A stretch of 64,000 nt of DNA from Streptomyces vilmorinianum. GTDB lineage: Bacteria; Actinomycetota; Actinomycetes; Streptomycetales; Streptomycetaceae. Both the position numbers and the translations under genes were made by a program. Below are positions 36,754 to 44,480 of the stretch, piece by piece. Position 1 is the stretch's first letter. Every line of letters begins with the position of its first letter. Below the pieces are notes generated by a model, which was not told the DNA's origin, searched no databases, and saw only the letters and a program-made list of their open reading frames with translations. Location of the stretch: positions 5,908,001 to 5,972,000 of the forward strand of contig NZ_CP040244.1 of the NCBI RefSeq assembly GCF_005517195.1, written 5' to 3'.

Positions 36754-37161
36754 TCAGTCGAGGACCGCGGTGGCTTCGATCTCGACCAGGTGGTCGGGTA
36801 CGTCCAGTGCCGCCACGCCCAGCAGCGTGGCCGGCGGGACGGGGGTGACCCCCAGCTTCGCGGCCGCCCGGGACATCCCCTCCAGGAGCAGGGGCATCTT
36901 GTCGGGGGTCCAGTCGACGACGTGGACGGTCAGTTTCGCCACGTCGTCGAAGGAACCCCCGGCCCCGGCCAGGGCGGTGGCGATGTTGAGGTAGCACTGC
37001 TCGACCTGCGCGGCGAGGTCGCCTGCGCCGACCGTGACCCCGGCGCCATCCCAGGCGACCTGCCCGGCGACGAAGACCAGTTTCGACCCGGACGCGATCG
37101 ACACCTGCCGGTAGACGTCGATCTCGGGCAATCCTGCGGGGTTCACCAGGGTGATGGCCAT
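36754..37161 (-). CDS. RidA/YjgF-family protein
   Basis: 135 residues from the ATG at 37161 (GGAGG 8 bases upstream). The family signatures are LVFVAGQVAWDGAG, QVEQCYLNIATALAGAGGSF, VAKLTVHVVDW and the C-terminal PATLLGVAALDVPDHLVEIE. RidA proteins deaminate reactive enamine/imine intermediates of PLP enzymes. The catalytic Arg normally found in the PxRxxV motif is replaced here (PATLLGV), so this belongs to a divergent Rid subgroup of unknown substrate. It is divergent from an HxlR regulator, which probably controls it. Confidence 0.85.
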   Translation of the reverse strand: MAITLVNPAGLPEIDVYRQVSIASGSKLVFVAGQVAWDGAGVTVGAGDLAAQVEQCYLNIATALAGAGGSFDDVAKLTVHVVDWTPDKMPLLLEGMSRAAAKLGVTPVPPATLLGVAALDVPDHLVEIEATAVLD

Positions 37162-37181
37162 GATGCATGCCTCCATGTCGC

Positions 37182-37201
37182 GACCAAGACGTCCCTTGGT
37201 C
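37182..37201. promoter_or_regulatory. Inverted repeat between RidA and HxlR genes
   Basis: GACCAAG and CTTGGTC are separated by six bases, 21 bases upstream of the RidA start and 78 bases before the HxlR start. This is a plausible operator for the divergent HxlR regulator. Confidence 0.5.
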
Positions 37202-37278
37202 TCTTGTGGTTACTCAGAAACCGTAGGAGAGTGACCGCTGACGTGGAAGAACGCACTTTTCGGTGACTGGGGAACCTC

Positions 37279-37659
37279 ATGGGAACCAAGCAGTTCAGCG
37301 GCTCGCCCGAGGACGCGGACCTGAGGCGTGCGGACTCTCTGGCGCGGGAGATCTTCTCGGACGTCGCCAACAAGTGGGCGCTCCTGATCATCGAGGCCCT
37401 GGGGGAGGGCACCCTGCGCTTCAGTGAACTGCGGAACGAGATCGAGGGCATCAGCCACAAGATGCTCACCCAGAACCTGCGCATGCTGGAGCGCAACGGT
37501 CTCGTCGAGCGGACGGTGCACCCCGTCGTGCCCCCGCGGGTCGAGTACGCCCTCACCGAGCCGGGCCAGGCCCTGCGGGTGACGATCGACGGGCTGTGCG
37601 CCTGGACGCACCGGTACCTCGGCCACATCGAGACCTCCCGCCACCGCTTCGACGCCTGA
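37279..37659 (+). CDS. HxlR-family transcriptional regulator
   Basis: 126 residues. The winged helix is typical of HxlR: NKWALLIIEALGEGTLRFSE, then LRNEIEGISHKMLTQNLRML and LVERTVHPVVPPRVEYALTE. Family members respond to aldehydes, thiols or quinones, but the usual N-terminal cysteine is absent here. It is divergent from the RidA gene and converges on the MFS gene 17 bases downstream. Confidence 0.9.
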   Translation: MGTKQFSGSPEDADLRRADSLAREIFSDVANKWALLIIEALGEGTLRFSELRNEIEGISHKMLTQNLRMLERNGLVERTVHPVVPPRVEYALTEPGQALRVTIDGLCAWTHRYLGHIETSRHRFDA

Positions 37660-37676
37660 CAGGGCGATCGCGTCGC

Positions 37677-39071
37677 TCACCGCGCTTGCGGGGAAGCGGG
37701 GCCCACGCGGGCGACGAGGAGGAGCAGTACGCCACAGCCGGCGACCAGGATCCAGCCCGGGCGGGACGCGTGCGCGAGCCCCGTCGGGCCGGCGGCCGTG
37801 ACCAGGCCGCCGGCGAGGGCGATGCCGATGGCAGAGCCGAGTTGCCGTGCGGTGGAGGTGATCGCCCCGGCCACGCCGGCACGGGCGGGTGGCAGTCCGT
37901 TGACCGCGGTGTTGGTGATCGGGGCGTTGGCGAAGCCGAACCCGATGCCGATGAGCACGTACGCGGCCAGAAGCAGGAGCACGCTCGTGTGCGGGGTGAG
38001 CCCAACCAGGCAGAGCCCGCCGACCGTGATGAAACCGCCGGCGAGGAGCAGCGGCAGCCGCGGTCCCGTGCGGCCGACCATGCGGCCGGACCACGGGGCG
38101 CAGACGATCGCGCCGGCGGCCAGGGGCAAGGTCGCCACGCCGGCGGCCAGCGGCGTCCATTCCCGGGTGTGCTGCAGGTAGAGGGTGTTGAGGAGCAGTG
38201 TCATGCTCAGGGCGACGAAGACCGCCACGGCGCCCACGACGGCGCCGCTGAAGACCGGGCGCCCGAAGAGCCGCAGATCCATCAGCGGCTCACGTCGGCG
38301 GGACTCGACCCATACGAATCCGGCGGTAGCCGCGGCAGCCCCTACGTATCCCGCCAGCGCCGCGGGCGACGTCCAGCCGATGCGCGGCCCTTCGATCAGG
38401 ACGCCGACCACGACCGCGAGGACCGCGGTCAGCAGGACCTGGCCGGGCAGGTCGAGCCGCCGGGCCCGCTGCGCCCGGGACTCCGGCACGAACAGCGCAC
38501 TGAGCAGCAGAGCGGCCGCGATGACCGGTGCGTTGATCCAGAACAGCGCCCGCCAGTCGAGCCCCGCGAGCAGCGCGCCGCCCGTGACGGGACCGGCGGC
38601 CATGCTCAGCCCGAACACCGACGCCCAGACGCCGATCGCCTGCGCCCGTTCCTTCGGGTCCGGCATCGCGTTCACCACGATCGCGAGCGCCACGGGGCTG
38701 AGCATCGAGGCGCCGACGCCCTGCAGGGCGCGGGCCGCGACGAGTACGCCCGCCGACGGGGCGAGCGCGCAGACCAGTGAGGCCGCGCCGAACACGACCA
38801 GCCCGCACTGGAACACCCGGCGGCGCCCGAAGCGATCCGCCAGTGCGCCGGAGGAGATCAGGAGACTGGCCAGGACGAGGGTGTAGGCGTCCACGATCCA
38901 TTCGAGACCGCGCGTGTCGACATCCAGGCCGCGCCCGATGGCCGGCAGACCCACATTGACGATGGTGGTGTCCAGGCCCACCAGGAACATGCTCAGGCAG
39001 CAGACGGCCAGTACCGTCCAGCGCCTGCGCGCACTCAGCATGGGCTGAACTGGGTGAGTCGTCGCGGTCAA
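37677..39071 (-). CDS. MFS drug exporter, DHA2 (EmrB/QacA-like) family
   Basis: 464 residues from the TTG at 39071 (GAGAGG 6 bases upstream); an ATG at 39041 is the alternative. Motif D1 of the DHA2 family is in FLVGLDTTIVNVGLPAI and motif A in GALADRFGRRRVF. Motif C-like GPVTGGALL and about 14 hydrophobic segments are present. It is a proton-driven exporter of drugs or other small hydrophobic compounds. It is divergent from the broken XRE-cupin regulator at 39168, which would normally be its regulator, and an operator-like repeat lies between them. Confidence 0.9.
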   Translation of the reverse strand: MTATTHPVQPMLSARRRWTVLAVCCLSMFLVGLDTTIVNVGLPAIGRGLDVDTRGLEWIVDAYTLVLASLLISSGALADRFGRRRVFQCGLVVFGAASLVCALAPSAGVLVAARALQGVGASMLSPVALAIVVNAMPDPKERAQAIGVWASVFGLSMAAGPVTGGALLAGLDWRALFWINAPVIAAALLLSALFVPESRAQRARRLDLPGQVLLTAVLAVVVGVLIEGPRIGWTSPAALAGYVGAAAATAGFVWVESRRREPLMDLRLFGRPVFSGAVVGAVAVFVALSMTLLLNTLYLQHTREWTPLAAGVATLPLAAGAIVCAPWSGRMVGRTGPRLPLLLAGGFITVGGLCLVGLTPHTSVLLLLAAYVLIGIGFGFANAPITNTAVNGLPPARAGVAGAITSTARQLGSAIGIALAGGLVTAAGPTGLAHASRPGWILVAGCGVLLLLVARVGPASPQAR

Positions 39072-39140
39072 GGTCCACCTCTCACGTCCGGGAACACTGC
39101 CCGGCAAGGATCGGAGGGGACGACGCCCACAGCCCATCGA

Positions 39141-39159
39141 TTTTGCGAACACTGCAAAA
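39141..39159. promoter_or_regulatory. TTTTGC inverted repeat between MFS and XRE-cupin genes
   Basis: TTTTGC and GCAAAA are separated by seven bases, 9 bases before the XRE start and 70 bases from the MFS start. It has the symmetry and position of an operator for an XRE-type dimer controlling both genes. Confidence 0.55.
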
Positions 39160-39167
39160 CTGGATCC

Positions 39168-39930
39168 ATGAACACAGGTTCCAAGGACGCGGAGCTGGAG
39201 CAGATTCTCGACGGCATAGGGCCCAGGCTGCGCAGGGAACGGGGACTCACGCTCGAGGCACTGGCGGCCACGACCGGGATCTCCGTCAGCACACTGTCCC
39301 GGGTGGAATCGGGCAAGCGGCGCCCGACGCTGGACCAGCGGTGACCCTCGGGTGCACCTCCGGCCCGTGCACAAGAAGCACGGCAGCGTCCTCGTGCCCC
39401 TGACGCAGTACCCGGGCCGAGTCCAGGTCTTCAAGCAGGTACTGGCACCCCGCCAACCGGAACTGGTCACCCACGAGGGCTACGAATGGCTCTACGTCCT
39501 CGCCGGTCGGCTACGCCTCATCCTCGGGGCGCAGGACGTCACGCTGCGCCCCGGCGAAGTGGCCGAGTTCGACACCACCGAGCCGCACTGGTTCGGCCCC
39601 GCGGACACGAACACCGTGGAGATCCTGCACCTGTTCGGTCCACGAGGAGACCAAGCCGTCGTCCGCGCCGGACCGTCCGCAACCGATCCGGCCCCGGCGA
39701 CCGCCCCCACCCCACCGTCAAGCTGGATCGCACCGCTGAACTCGCACCAGACGATCTTGCCGGGGTTGCGCTCCCCCACCCCCCAGCGGTCGGCCAGGGC
39801 CGAGACGAGCAGGAGGCCACGGCCGGACTCGTCGGTGGGTTCGCGGAGGGTCGGGGTGCCGTCGCCGCTGTCGTGGAGCTCGATGCGGAGCGTGCGGCCG
39901 GACGGGTGGACGGAGAGGTGGAGGGCATAG
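39168..39930 (+). pseudogene. XRE-cupin transcriptional regulator broken by internal deletion
   Basis: The frame from the ATG at 39168 encodes a good XRE helix-turn-helix (LTLEALAATTGISVSTLSRV, then ESGKRRPTL) but stops at 39344 after 58 codons. In the next frame the cupin half follows at once: GDPRVHLRPVHKKHGS, then YEWLYVLAGRLRLILG and LRPGEVAEFDTTEPHWFG. Intact relatives have about 25-35 linker residues between these halves. A small deletion at about 39340 has therefore removed the linker and shifted the frame. The cupin frame runs on past its natural end (about 39675) to 39930, antisense to the next gene. The cupin half has an in-frame GTG at 39352 but no ribosome site. Confidence 0.75.
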
Positions 39931-40121
39931 CCGCGGCCCGGGGGGACGCCGTGGAGAAGGGCGTTGGTGGCGAGCTCGCTGACGCACAGGAGTACGTCGT
40001 CCGTACGGGCGTCCAGACGCCATTCGGTCAGGACCCTGCGGGTGAACTCCCTGGCGAGGCGCACGGATCGGCGCTCTCGACGGAAGAACGCCTGGTGGAG
40101 GAGGGTGAGTTGATCGGTCAT
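39492..40121 (-). CDS. ATP-binding anti-sigma-factor-like protein (RsbW/HATPase_c), C-terminus run-on
   Basis: 209 residues as it stands. Residues 1-140 form a serine-kinase-type HATPase domain: VLLCVSELATNALLHGVPPG (N box), LRIELHDSGDG (G1-like), ESGRGLLLVSALADRWGV (G2). Relatives in Streptomyces stop shortly after KIVWCEF. Here the frame runs on for about 65 more residues, antisense to the cupin remnant, so the natural stop seems lost. Such proteins often sit beside XRE/DUF5753 and DUF397 genes and are thought to act as anti-sigma or partner proteins. It is divergent from the XRE gene at 40234. Confidence 0.8.
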   Translation of the reverse strand: MTDQLTLLHQAFFRRERRSVRLAREFTRRVLTEWRLDARTDDVLLCVSELATNALLHGVPPGRGYALHLSVHPSGRTLRIELHDSGDGTPTLREPTDESGRGLLLVSALADRWGVGERNPGKIVWCEFSGAIQLDGGVGAVAGAGSVADGPARTTAWSPRGPNRCRISTVFVSAGPNQCGSVVSNSATSPGRSVTSCAPRMRRSRPART

Positions 40122-40233
40122 GGTGGCACGATGACGACTCGCGCCTCATGCGCCCCAGGGAGGGAAGCCGTACAAATTCTTTGTACGGGTCCGGAATGCG
40201 TCGGGTACGCACGGGGCGGGGAAGGCACTGCCC

Positions 40234-41061
40234 ATGCAGCCAGGGAAGAAACCTCGCAAGAAGGTCCCCTCGTGGGAAGTCGTCGGCGCGCTCGTCGGCC
40301 TCTACCGGAAGAACGCGGGCATGACCCAGCCGCACCTCGCGTCGCTCCTGTGCATCGGGCTTGAGACGCTGGGGTCGATCGAGCAGGGGCGGAGACCCTT
40401 GCGGATCAAACTCGCAGCCGAGCTGGACGAACTCCTGGACACGAAGGGGGCGTTGACGGCGGCGGTGAGCAAGGTGCCGGAGCGGGAGCGGTACCCGGAG
40501 TTCGCGCGGGACTTCATCGACGAGGAGGCAAAAGCGCTCAGCCTGTGCTGGTACGAGAACCAGGTCGTACCCGGCCTGCTTCAGACACCCGAGTACGCCC
40601 GCGCCGTCTTCGACAGCCTCTACCCGCCCATCACGGAGCAACAGGCGGAGGAGCGCCTGCTCGCCCGGATCGACCGGCAGCGGATCTTCGAGCAGAAGCC
40701 CTGGCCGCCGATGATGTCCTTCCTCCTCAACGAGTCGATCCTGGAGCAGCCGATCGGCGGGGCGGAGGTCCTGCACGAGCAGATCCGCCACCTGCGCGAA
40801 GCGGCCGAACTACCCTTCCTCGCCCTGCAGATCCTTCCGAAGAAGCTCACGAGACATGCGGGGCTCGACGGGCCCATGGTGCTGGTCGAGACGCCTGAAC
40901 ACGCCCATCTCGCCTACATCGAGGGGCAGCGCGTCAGCTTCCTCATCGACGACCCCGACGAGGTCGGGATCCTCCAGCAGAAGTATGGAATGCTGCGATC
41001 ACAGGCCCTGACGCCCGAGGAAACCATGGGCCTGCTGGATCGTCTGGCAGGAGAGACATGA
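40234..41061 (+). CDS. XRE-family regulator with DUF5753 domain (WhiJ-like)
   Basis: 275 residues. The N-terminal helix-turn-helix is AGMTQPHLASLLCIGLETLG, then SIEQGRRPLRI. From about residue 95 there is a DUF5753 ligand-binding-like domain with EAKALSLCWYENQVVPGLLQTP (here cut as CWYENQVVPGLLQ), LLARIDRQRIF, FLLNESILEQPIGG and LPFLALQILP. Streptomyces has dozens of WhiJ-like paralogues of this kind. They pair with DUF397 proteins and ATP-binding proteins and affect development. The stop overlaps the start of the DUF397 gene (ATGA), so translation is coupled. Confidence 0.9.
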   Translation: MQPGKKPRKKVPSWEVVGALVGLYRKNAGMTQPHLASLLCIGLETLGSIEQGRRPLRIKLAAELDELLDTKGALTAAVSKVPERERYPEFARDFIDEEAKALSLCWYENQVVPGLLQTPEYARAVFDSLYPPITEQQAEERLLARIDRQRIFEQKPWPPMMSFLLNESILEQPIGGAEVLHEQIRHLREAAELPFLALQILPKKLTRHAGLDGPMVLVETPEHAHLAYIEGQRVSFLIDDPDEVGILQQKYGMLRSQALTPEETMGLLDRLAGET

Positions 41062-41303
41062 GCTCTGCAGCACTTTCGTGGTTCAAGTCCAGCTACAGCG
41101 GCAGCGAGGGTGGCGCCTGCCTCGAAGTCGCCTACGACTGGCACAAGTCCAGTTACAGCGGCAGCGAAGGCGGCGACTGCATCGAGGTCGCCGCCCACCC
41201 CGCCGCCGTCCACGTCCGCGACTCCAAGCTCGCCGACAGCAGCCCCGTCTTCAGCGTCTCCCCCTCCGCCTGGGCCGAGTTCACATGCTGGAAGAGTCGC
41301 TGA
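41058..41303 (+). CDS. DUF397 protein with duplicated N-terminal motif
   Basis: 81 residues. DUF397 proteins normally have one copy of W-x-KSSYSG-x-x-GG-x-CIEV. Here the motif occurs twice in tandem, WFKSSYSGSEGGACLEVA and WHKSSYSGSEGGDCIEVA, followed by the usual HVRDSKLADSSPVF and W-x-x-F ending. The DNA of the two copies is nearly identical, so this is a recent duplication of about 60 bases. DUF397 proteins are the partners of XRE/DUF5753 regulators. It overlaps the upstream XRE gene by 4 bases and the next gene by 19 bases. Confidence 0.88.
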   Translation: MSSAALSWFKSSYSGSEGGACLEVAYDWHKSSYSGSEGGDCIEVAAHPAAVHVRDSKLADSSPVFSVSPSAWAEFTCWKSR

Positions 41304-41686
41304 CCGCCCTGGCCGCCGCCGGCGGCGGGGCCGTTGTCGCCGCCATGGCCACGGATGCCTGGCAGGTCACCCGGGACGGGGTGGTCCGGCTGTTCCGGGG
41401 GCGGGCGGAGGTCGAAGGGCGGCTTGAGGAGGACGCCGCCCTCGTCGCCGGGGCCGAGGACGCCCAGGCCGCCGACGACGCGCGGCAGGCGCTCGTGCCC
41501 GCCTGGGCCCTGCGGCTGCGCGCCCTCCTTGCCGAGCACCCGGAGTACGCCGACGAGCTGCGCGCGCTGATACGGGACGCCCCTGGCGCCCAGCAGTCCG
41601 TGCAGCACAACACCGCCCACGACAACGCGCGGGTCTTCGGTGTCCAGCACGGGAACATCGTCTTCCACCGCAACCCGGACGCGTGA
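41285..41686 (+). CDS. Small adaptor-like protein coupled to the STAND NTPase
   Basis: 133 residues from the ATG at 41285, which lies inside the end of the DUF397 gene. The N-terminus is a hydrophobic helix (ESLTALAAAGGGAVVAAMAT), followed by an acidic/basic helical region (EVEGRLEEDAALVAGAEDAQ and LRALLAEHPEYADELRAL). A C-terminal motif reads HNTAHDNARVFGVQHGNIVF. That last motif resembles the short beta segments found before NTPase domains in actinobacterial STAND proteins. Its stop overlaps the GTG start of the STAND gene (GTGA), a strong sign that the two products work together. I cannot assign a function. Confidence 0.75.
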   Translation: MLEESLTALAAAGGGAVVAAMATDAWQVTRDGVVRLFRGRAEVEGRLEEDAALVAGAEDAQAADDARQALVPAWALRLRALLAEHPEYADELRALIRDAPGAQQSVQHNTAHDNARVFGVQHGNIVFHRNPDA

Positions 41687-44439
41687 GCGTCGAGCAGCAC
41701 GTCACCGCGCTCTCCGGGTACGCGTACGGAGCCATCGGGGCGGACATCCATGTGTTCGGGGACGGATCACCCGTCTACCTCCTCCACAACTGGCGCCCCG
41801 CACCCGAACCCGATCCGGAGTGGCTGCGGGAGTTACCGAGCCGCATGCTCAACTCCCGTTTCGAAGTGGTGCCGTTCACGGGGCGCGAGGCCGAGCTGGC
41901 CGACCTGCGCGCGTGGCGTGACCAAAGGGCCCGGCTCGCCGTCCGCTGGATGCACGCCCCCGGCGGGCAGGGCAAGACCCGCCTCGCCGCCCGGTTCGCC
42001 GACGAGACCCGGCAGGCGGGCTGGCGGGTCGTCGCCGCCACCAACGGACCCGGTTCCGTCCAACCACCGCCCGGCAGCCAGGACCTGACGATCGACGGAC
42101 ACCCCGGCGTCCTCCTGGTCGTCGACTACGCGGACCGCTGGCCCCTCACCCACCTCACCTGGCTGTTCAGCAACGCCCTGCTCCACCGGCCCGGTCTGCC
42201 GACGAGGATCCTGCTGCTCGCCCGTACCGCCGACGCCTGGCCCGCCGTCCGCGCCTCGCTCGCCAACCACCAGGCCGGGACCTCAAGCCACCTCCTGAGC
42301 GAACTCCCCGACGGCGCCCGGATGTACGACGCCGCCCGGGACGCCTTCGCCGTACGGTACGGCGTCCCGGCCGCCGTACCGGGTCCCCCTCCCCCGTACG
42401 GGCTGACCCTCGCCCTGCACATGGCCGCCCTCGTCGCCGTCGACGCCCACGCGCACGGGCGCCGGCCGCCCACCGATCTCGCCGGGCTCACCGTCTATCT
42501 CCTCGACCGCGAGCACCTGCACTGGGGCACCCTCTTCGCCCGGGGCGGGCCGTACGCGACCTCACCGCAGGCCATGAACCGGGCCGTCTTCGCCGCCGCG
42601 CTCACCGGGTCGCTCGACCGGTCCACGGGGTCGGCCGTCGTGGCCGGGCTCGACACCGGTCTTGCCCCCGGCCGGGTCCTCGACGACCACGCCTTCTGCT
42701 ACCCGGCCACCGATCCCGAACGCGGCACCGTCCTGGAGCCGCTCTACCCCGACCGGCTCGCCGAGGACTTCCTCGCCCTCACGCTCCCGGGGCACAGCGC
42801 CGACTACCCGGCCATGGACTGGGCCGCGCCCACCACCGCGCACCTGATCGGCCCGCACGCCGAGCGCGCGGTCACCTTCCTGGCCGCCGCCGCGCAGCGC
42901 TGGCCCCACCTCGCGCCACGGCACCTCTACCCGCTCCTCGCCTCCGATCCCGGCCTCGCGCTCGCCGCCGGCGGCGCCGCCCTCAGCGCGCTCGCCGCCC
43001 TGGACGACGTACCGATCCGGCTCCTCTCCGCGGTCGAGGCCCGCTTCCCGGTCCACCGCCACGTGGATCTCGACGCGGGCATGGCCGCCGTCACGCGCCG
43101 GATCGTCGACGAGTTGATCGCCCTCGACGGCTCTCCCGCCACCCGCGCGACCGGGTACCACCACCTCAGCACCCGCCTCTCGCACGCCGGACATATCGAC
43201 CGGGCCCTGGAGGCGGCCGAACAGGCCCTCGCCGCGCAGGAGGAACTCCCCGAGGATGTCCCGGCGCTCGCCACCTCGCTCGCCCGCCTCGGCCACTGTC
43301 TGGCCCTCTCCGGGCGGCCCGCGCAGGCCGTGGTCGTGACCCAAGAGTCGGCCGCGCTGTTCGGGCGGCTCGCCGAGGCCGAGCCCGCGCGATGGGAGGG
43401 AATGCACGCGGGACTCCTCAACGACCTGGGCATCTGGCTCGCCATGACCGGTAGGCACCGGGAGGCCCTCGCCGTGGGCGAGCGGTCCGTGGCCGCGTGG
43501 CGCGGGATCGTCGCCGCCGATCCCGCACACGAGGAGCACCTGGCCGGGGCGCTGCACAGCCTCGGCAACTACCTTTCCGACCTCGGCCGTTGGCCCGAGG
43601 CCGCCGACGCGACGCGCGAGGCGGTCGCCCTGTGGCTGCGGCTCGCCGAACGAGACCCCGCCGCCCACGAGCCGGACCTCGCGGGCTCCCTCACCAACCT
43701 CGCCAACCACCTGGCCGCTCAGGGGCGACAGGCCGATGCCCTGGCGCTCTCGCTGCAGGCGGTGACCGTCCAGCGCAGCCTCGCCCGGGCCAACGCCGCC
43801 GCGCACGAACCGACACTCGCCCTCGGCTTGACGAGTCTGGGCGCCGACCTCGCGGCGGCCGGTCGTCTGCCCGAGGCCGTGGACGTGACGGCCGAGGCCG
43901 TCGCGATCCGCCGCCGCCTCGCCGCGGGCAACCTGGCCGCCCACTCCCCCGGGCTCGCCCAGTCGCTGTCGAATCTGGCCAACTACCTGCTGGGGGTGGG
44001 TCGTCCGGCCGAGGCCCTGGCCGCCGCCGAGGAGGCCGTCTCCCTCCGCGAGCGCCTGTACGCCGAGCATCCGGACCCCCACCGGGCCGACCTCGCCCAG
44101 TCGCTGTCGAACCTCGGCATGTGCCTGGAGGAGGCCGGGCGGCGCCCCGAGGGGCTCGCCGCGACCCGGCGCGCCGTGGAGCTGTACCGTACGGCGTTCG
44201 ACGCCGGCCCGGCCGCGTACACCTTCGACCTGGCCCGGGTCCTCAACAACCTCGGCCGTTTCCTCGCCCTCGAGGGGCGGTGGGAGGAGGCGCTGGTGCC
44301 CGTCGGCGAGGCGATCACCCTGGCCGAGCGCTCCGCCCCCGCCAATCCGCCCGTGTACGCCGAGCTCCTCGGGCACCTGCGCCAGACCAGGGACGGCTGC
44401 CTCACGATGCTACGAAGAGGGCGGCGCCCCGGGTCGTGA
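41683..44439 (+). CDS. STAND NTPase with C-terminal TPR repeats (NLR-like)
   Basis: 918 residues from the GTG at 41683. The N-terminal segment is YAYGAIGADIHVFGDGSPVY. The NTPase has Walker A MHAPGGQGKTRLAARF near residue 90 and Walker B GVLLVVDYADRW. A long helical arm follows. From about residue 480 there are at least eight TPR-like repeats of about 50 residues, each with a core such as LAQSLSNLANYLLGVGRPAE and ALAAAEEAVSLRERL. This is the build of signal-transducing ATPases, which oligomerise on ligand sensing and are used in bacterial defence and regulation. No nuclease, TIR or protease domain is fused, so the effector must be elsewhere, perhaps the coupled small protein. A hairpin covers its stop codon. 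Confidence 0.88.
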   Translation: MSVEQHVTALSGYAYGAIGADIHVFGDGSPVYLLHNWRPAPEPDPEWLRELPSRMLNSRFEVVPFTGREAELADLRAWRDQRARLAVRWMHAPGGQGKTRLAARFADETRQAGWRVVAATNGPGSVQPPPGSQDLTIDGHPGVLLVVDYADRWPLTHLTWLFSNALLHRPGLPTRILLLARTADAWPAVRASLANHQAGTSSHLLSELPDGARMYDAARDAFAVRYGVPAAVPGPPPPYGLTLALHMAALVAVDAHAHGRRPPTDLAGLTVYLLDREHLHWGTLFARGGPYATSPQAMNRAVFAAALTGSLDRSTGSAVVAGLDTGLAPGRVLDDHAFCYPATDPERGTVLEPLYPDRLAEDFLALTLPGHSADYPAMDWAAPTTAHLIGPHAERAVTFLAAAAQRWPHLAPRHLYPLLASDPGLALAAGGAALSALAALDDVPIRLLSAVEARFPVHRHVDLDAGMAAVTRRIVDELIALDGSPATRATGYHHLSTRLSHAGHIDRALEAAEQALAAQEELPEDVPALATSLARLGHCLALSGRPAQAVVVTQESAALFGRLAEAEPARWEGMHAGLLNDLGIWLAMTGRHREALAVGERSVAAWRGIVAADPAHEEHLAGALHSLGNYLSDLGRWPEAADATREAVALWLRLAERDPAAHEPDLAGSLTNLANHLAAQGRQADALALSLQAVTVQRSLARANAAAHEPTLALGLTSLGADLAAAGRLPEAVDVTAEAVAIRRRLAAGNLAAHSPGLAQSLSNLANYLLGVGRPAEALAAAEEAVSLRERLYAEHPDPHRADLAQSLSNLGMCLEEAGRRPEGLAATRRAVELYRTAFDAGPAAYTFDLARVLNNLGRFLALEGRWEEALVPVGEAITLAERSAPANPPVYAELLGHLRQTRDGCLTMLRRGRRPGS

Positions 44440-44458
44440 GACCCGGGGCGCCGCCCTC
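44417..44458. terminator. Strong hairpin with the STAND stop codon in its loop
   Basis: Perfect 19-base arms beginning GAGGGCGGCGCC surround the loop GTGA, which contains the TGA of the STAND gene. gatB ends 23 bases further on, on the other strand, so the hairpin is probably a bidirectional terminator. Confidence 0.88.
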
Positions 44459-44480
44459 GTACGCGTACAAGACGCCGGAC

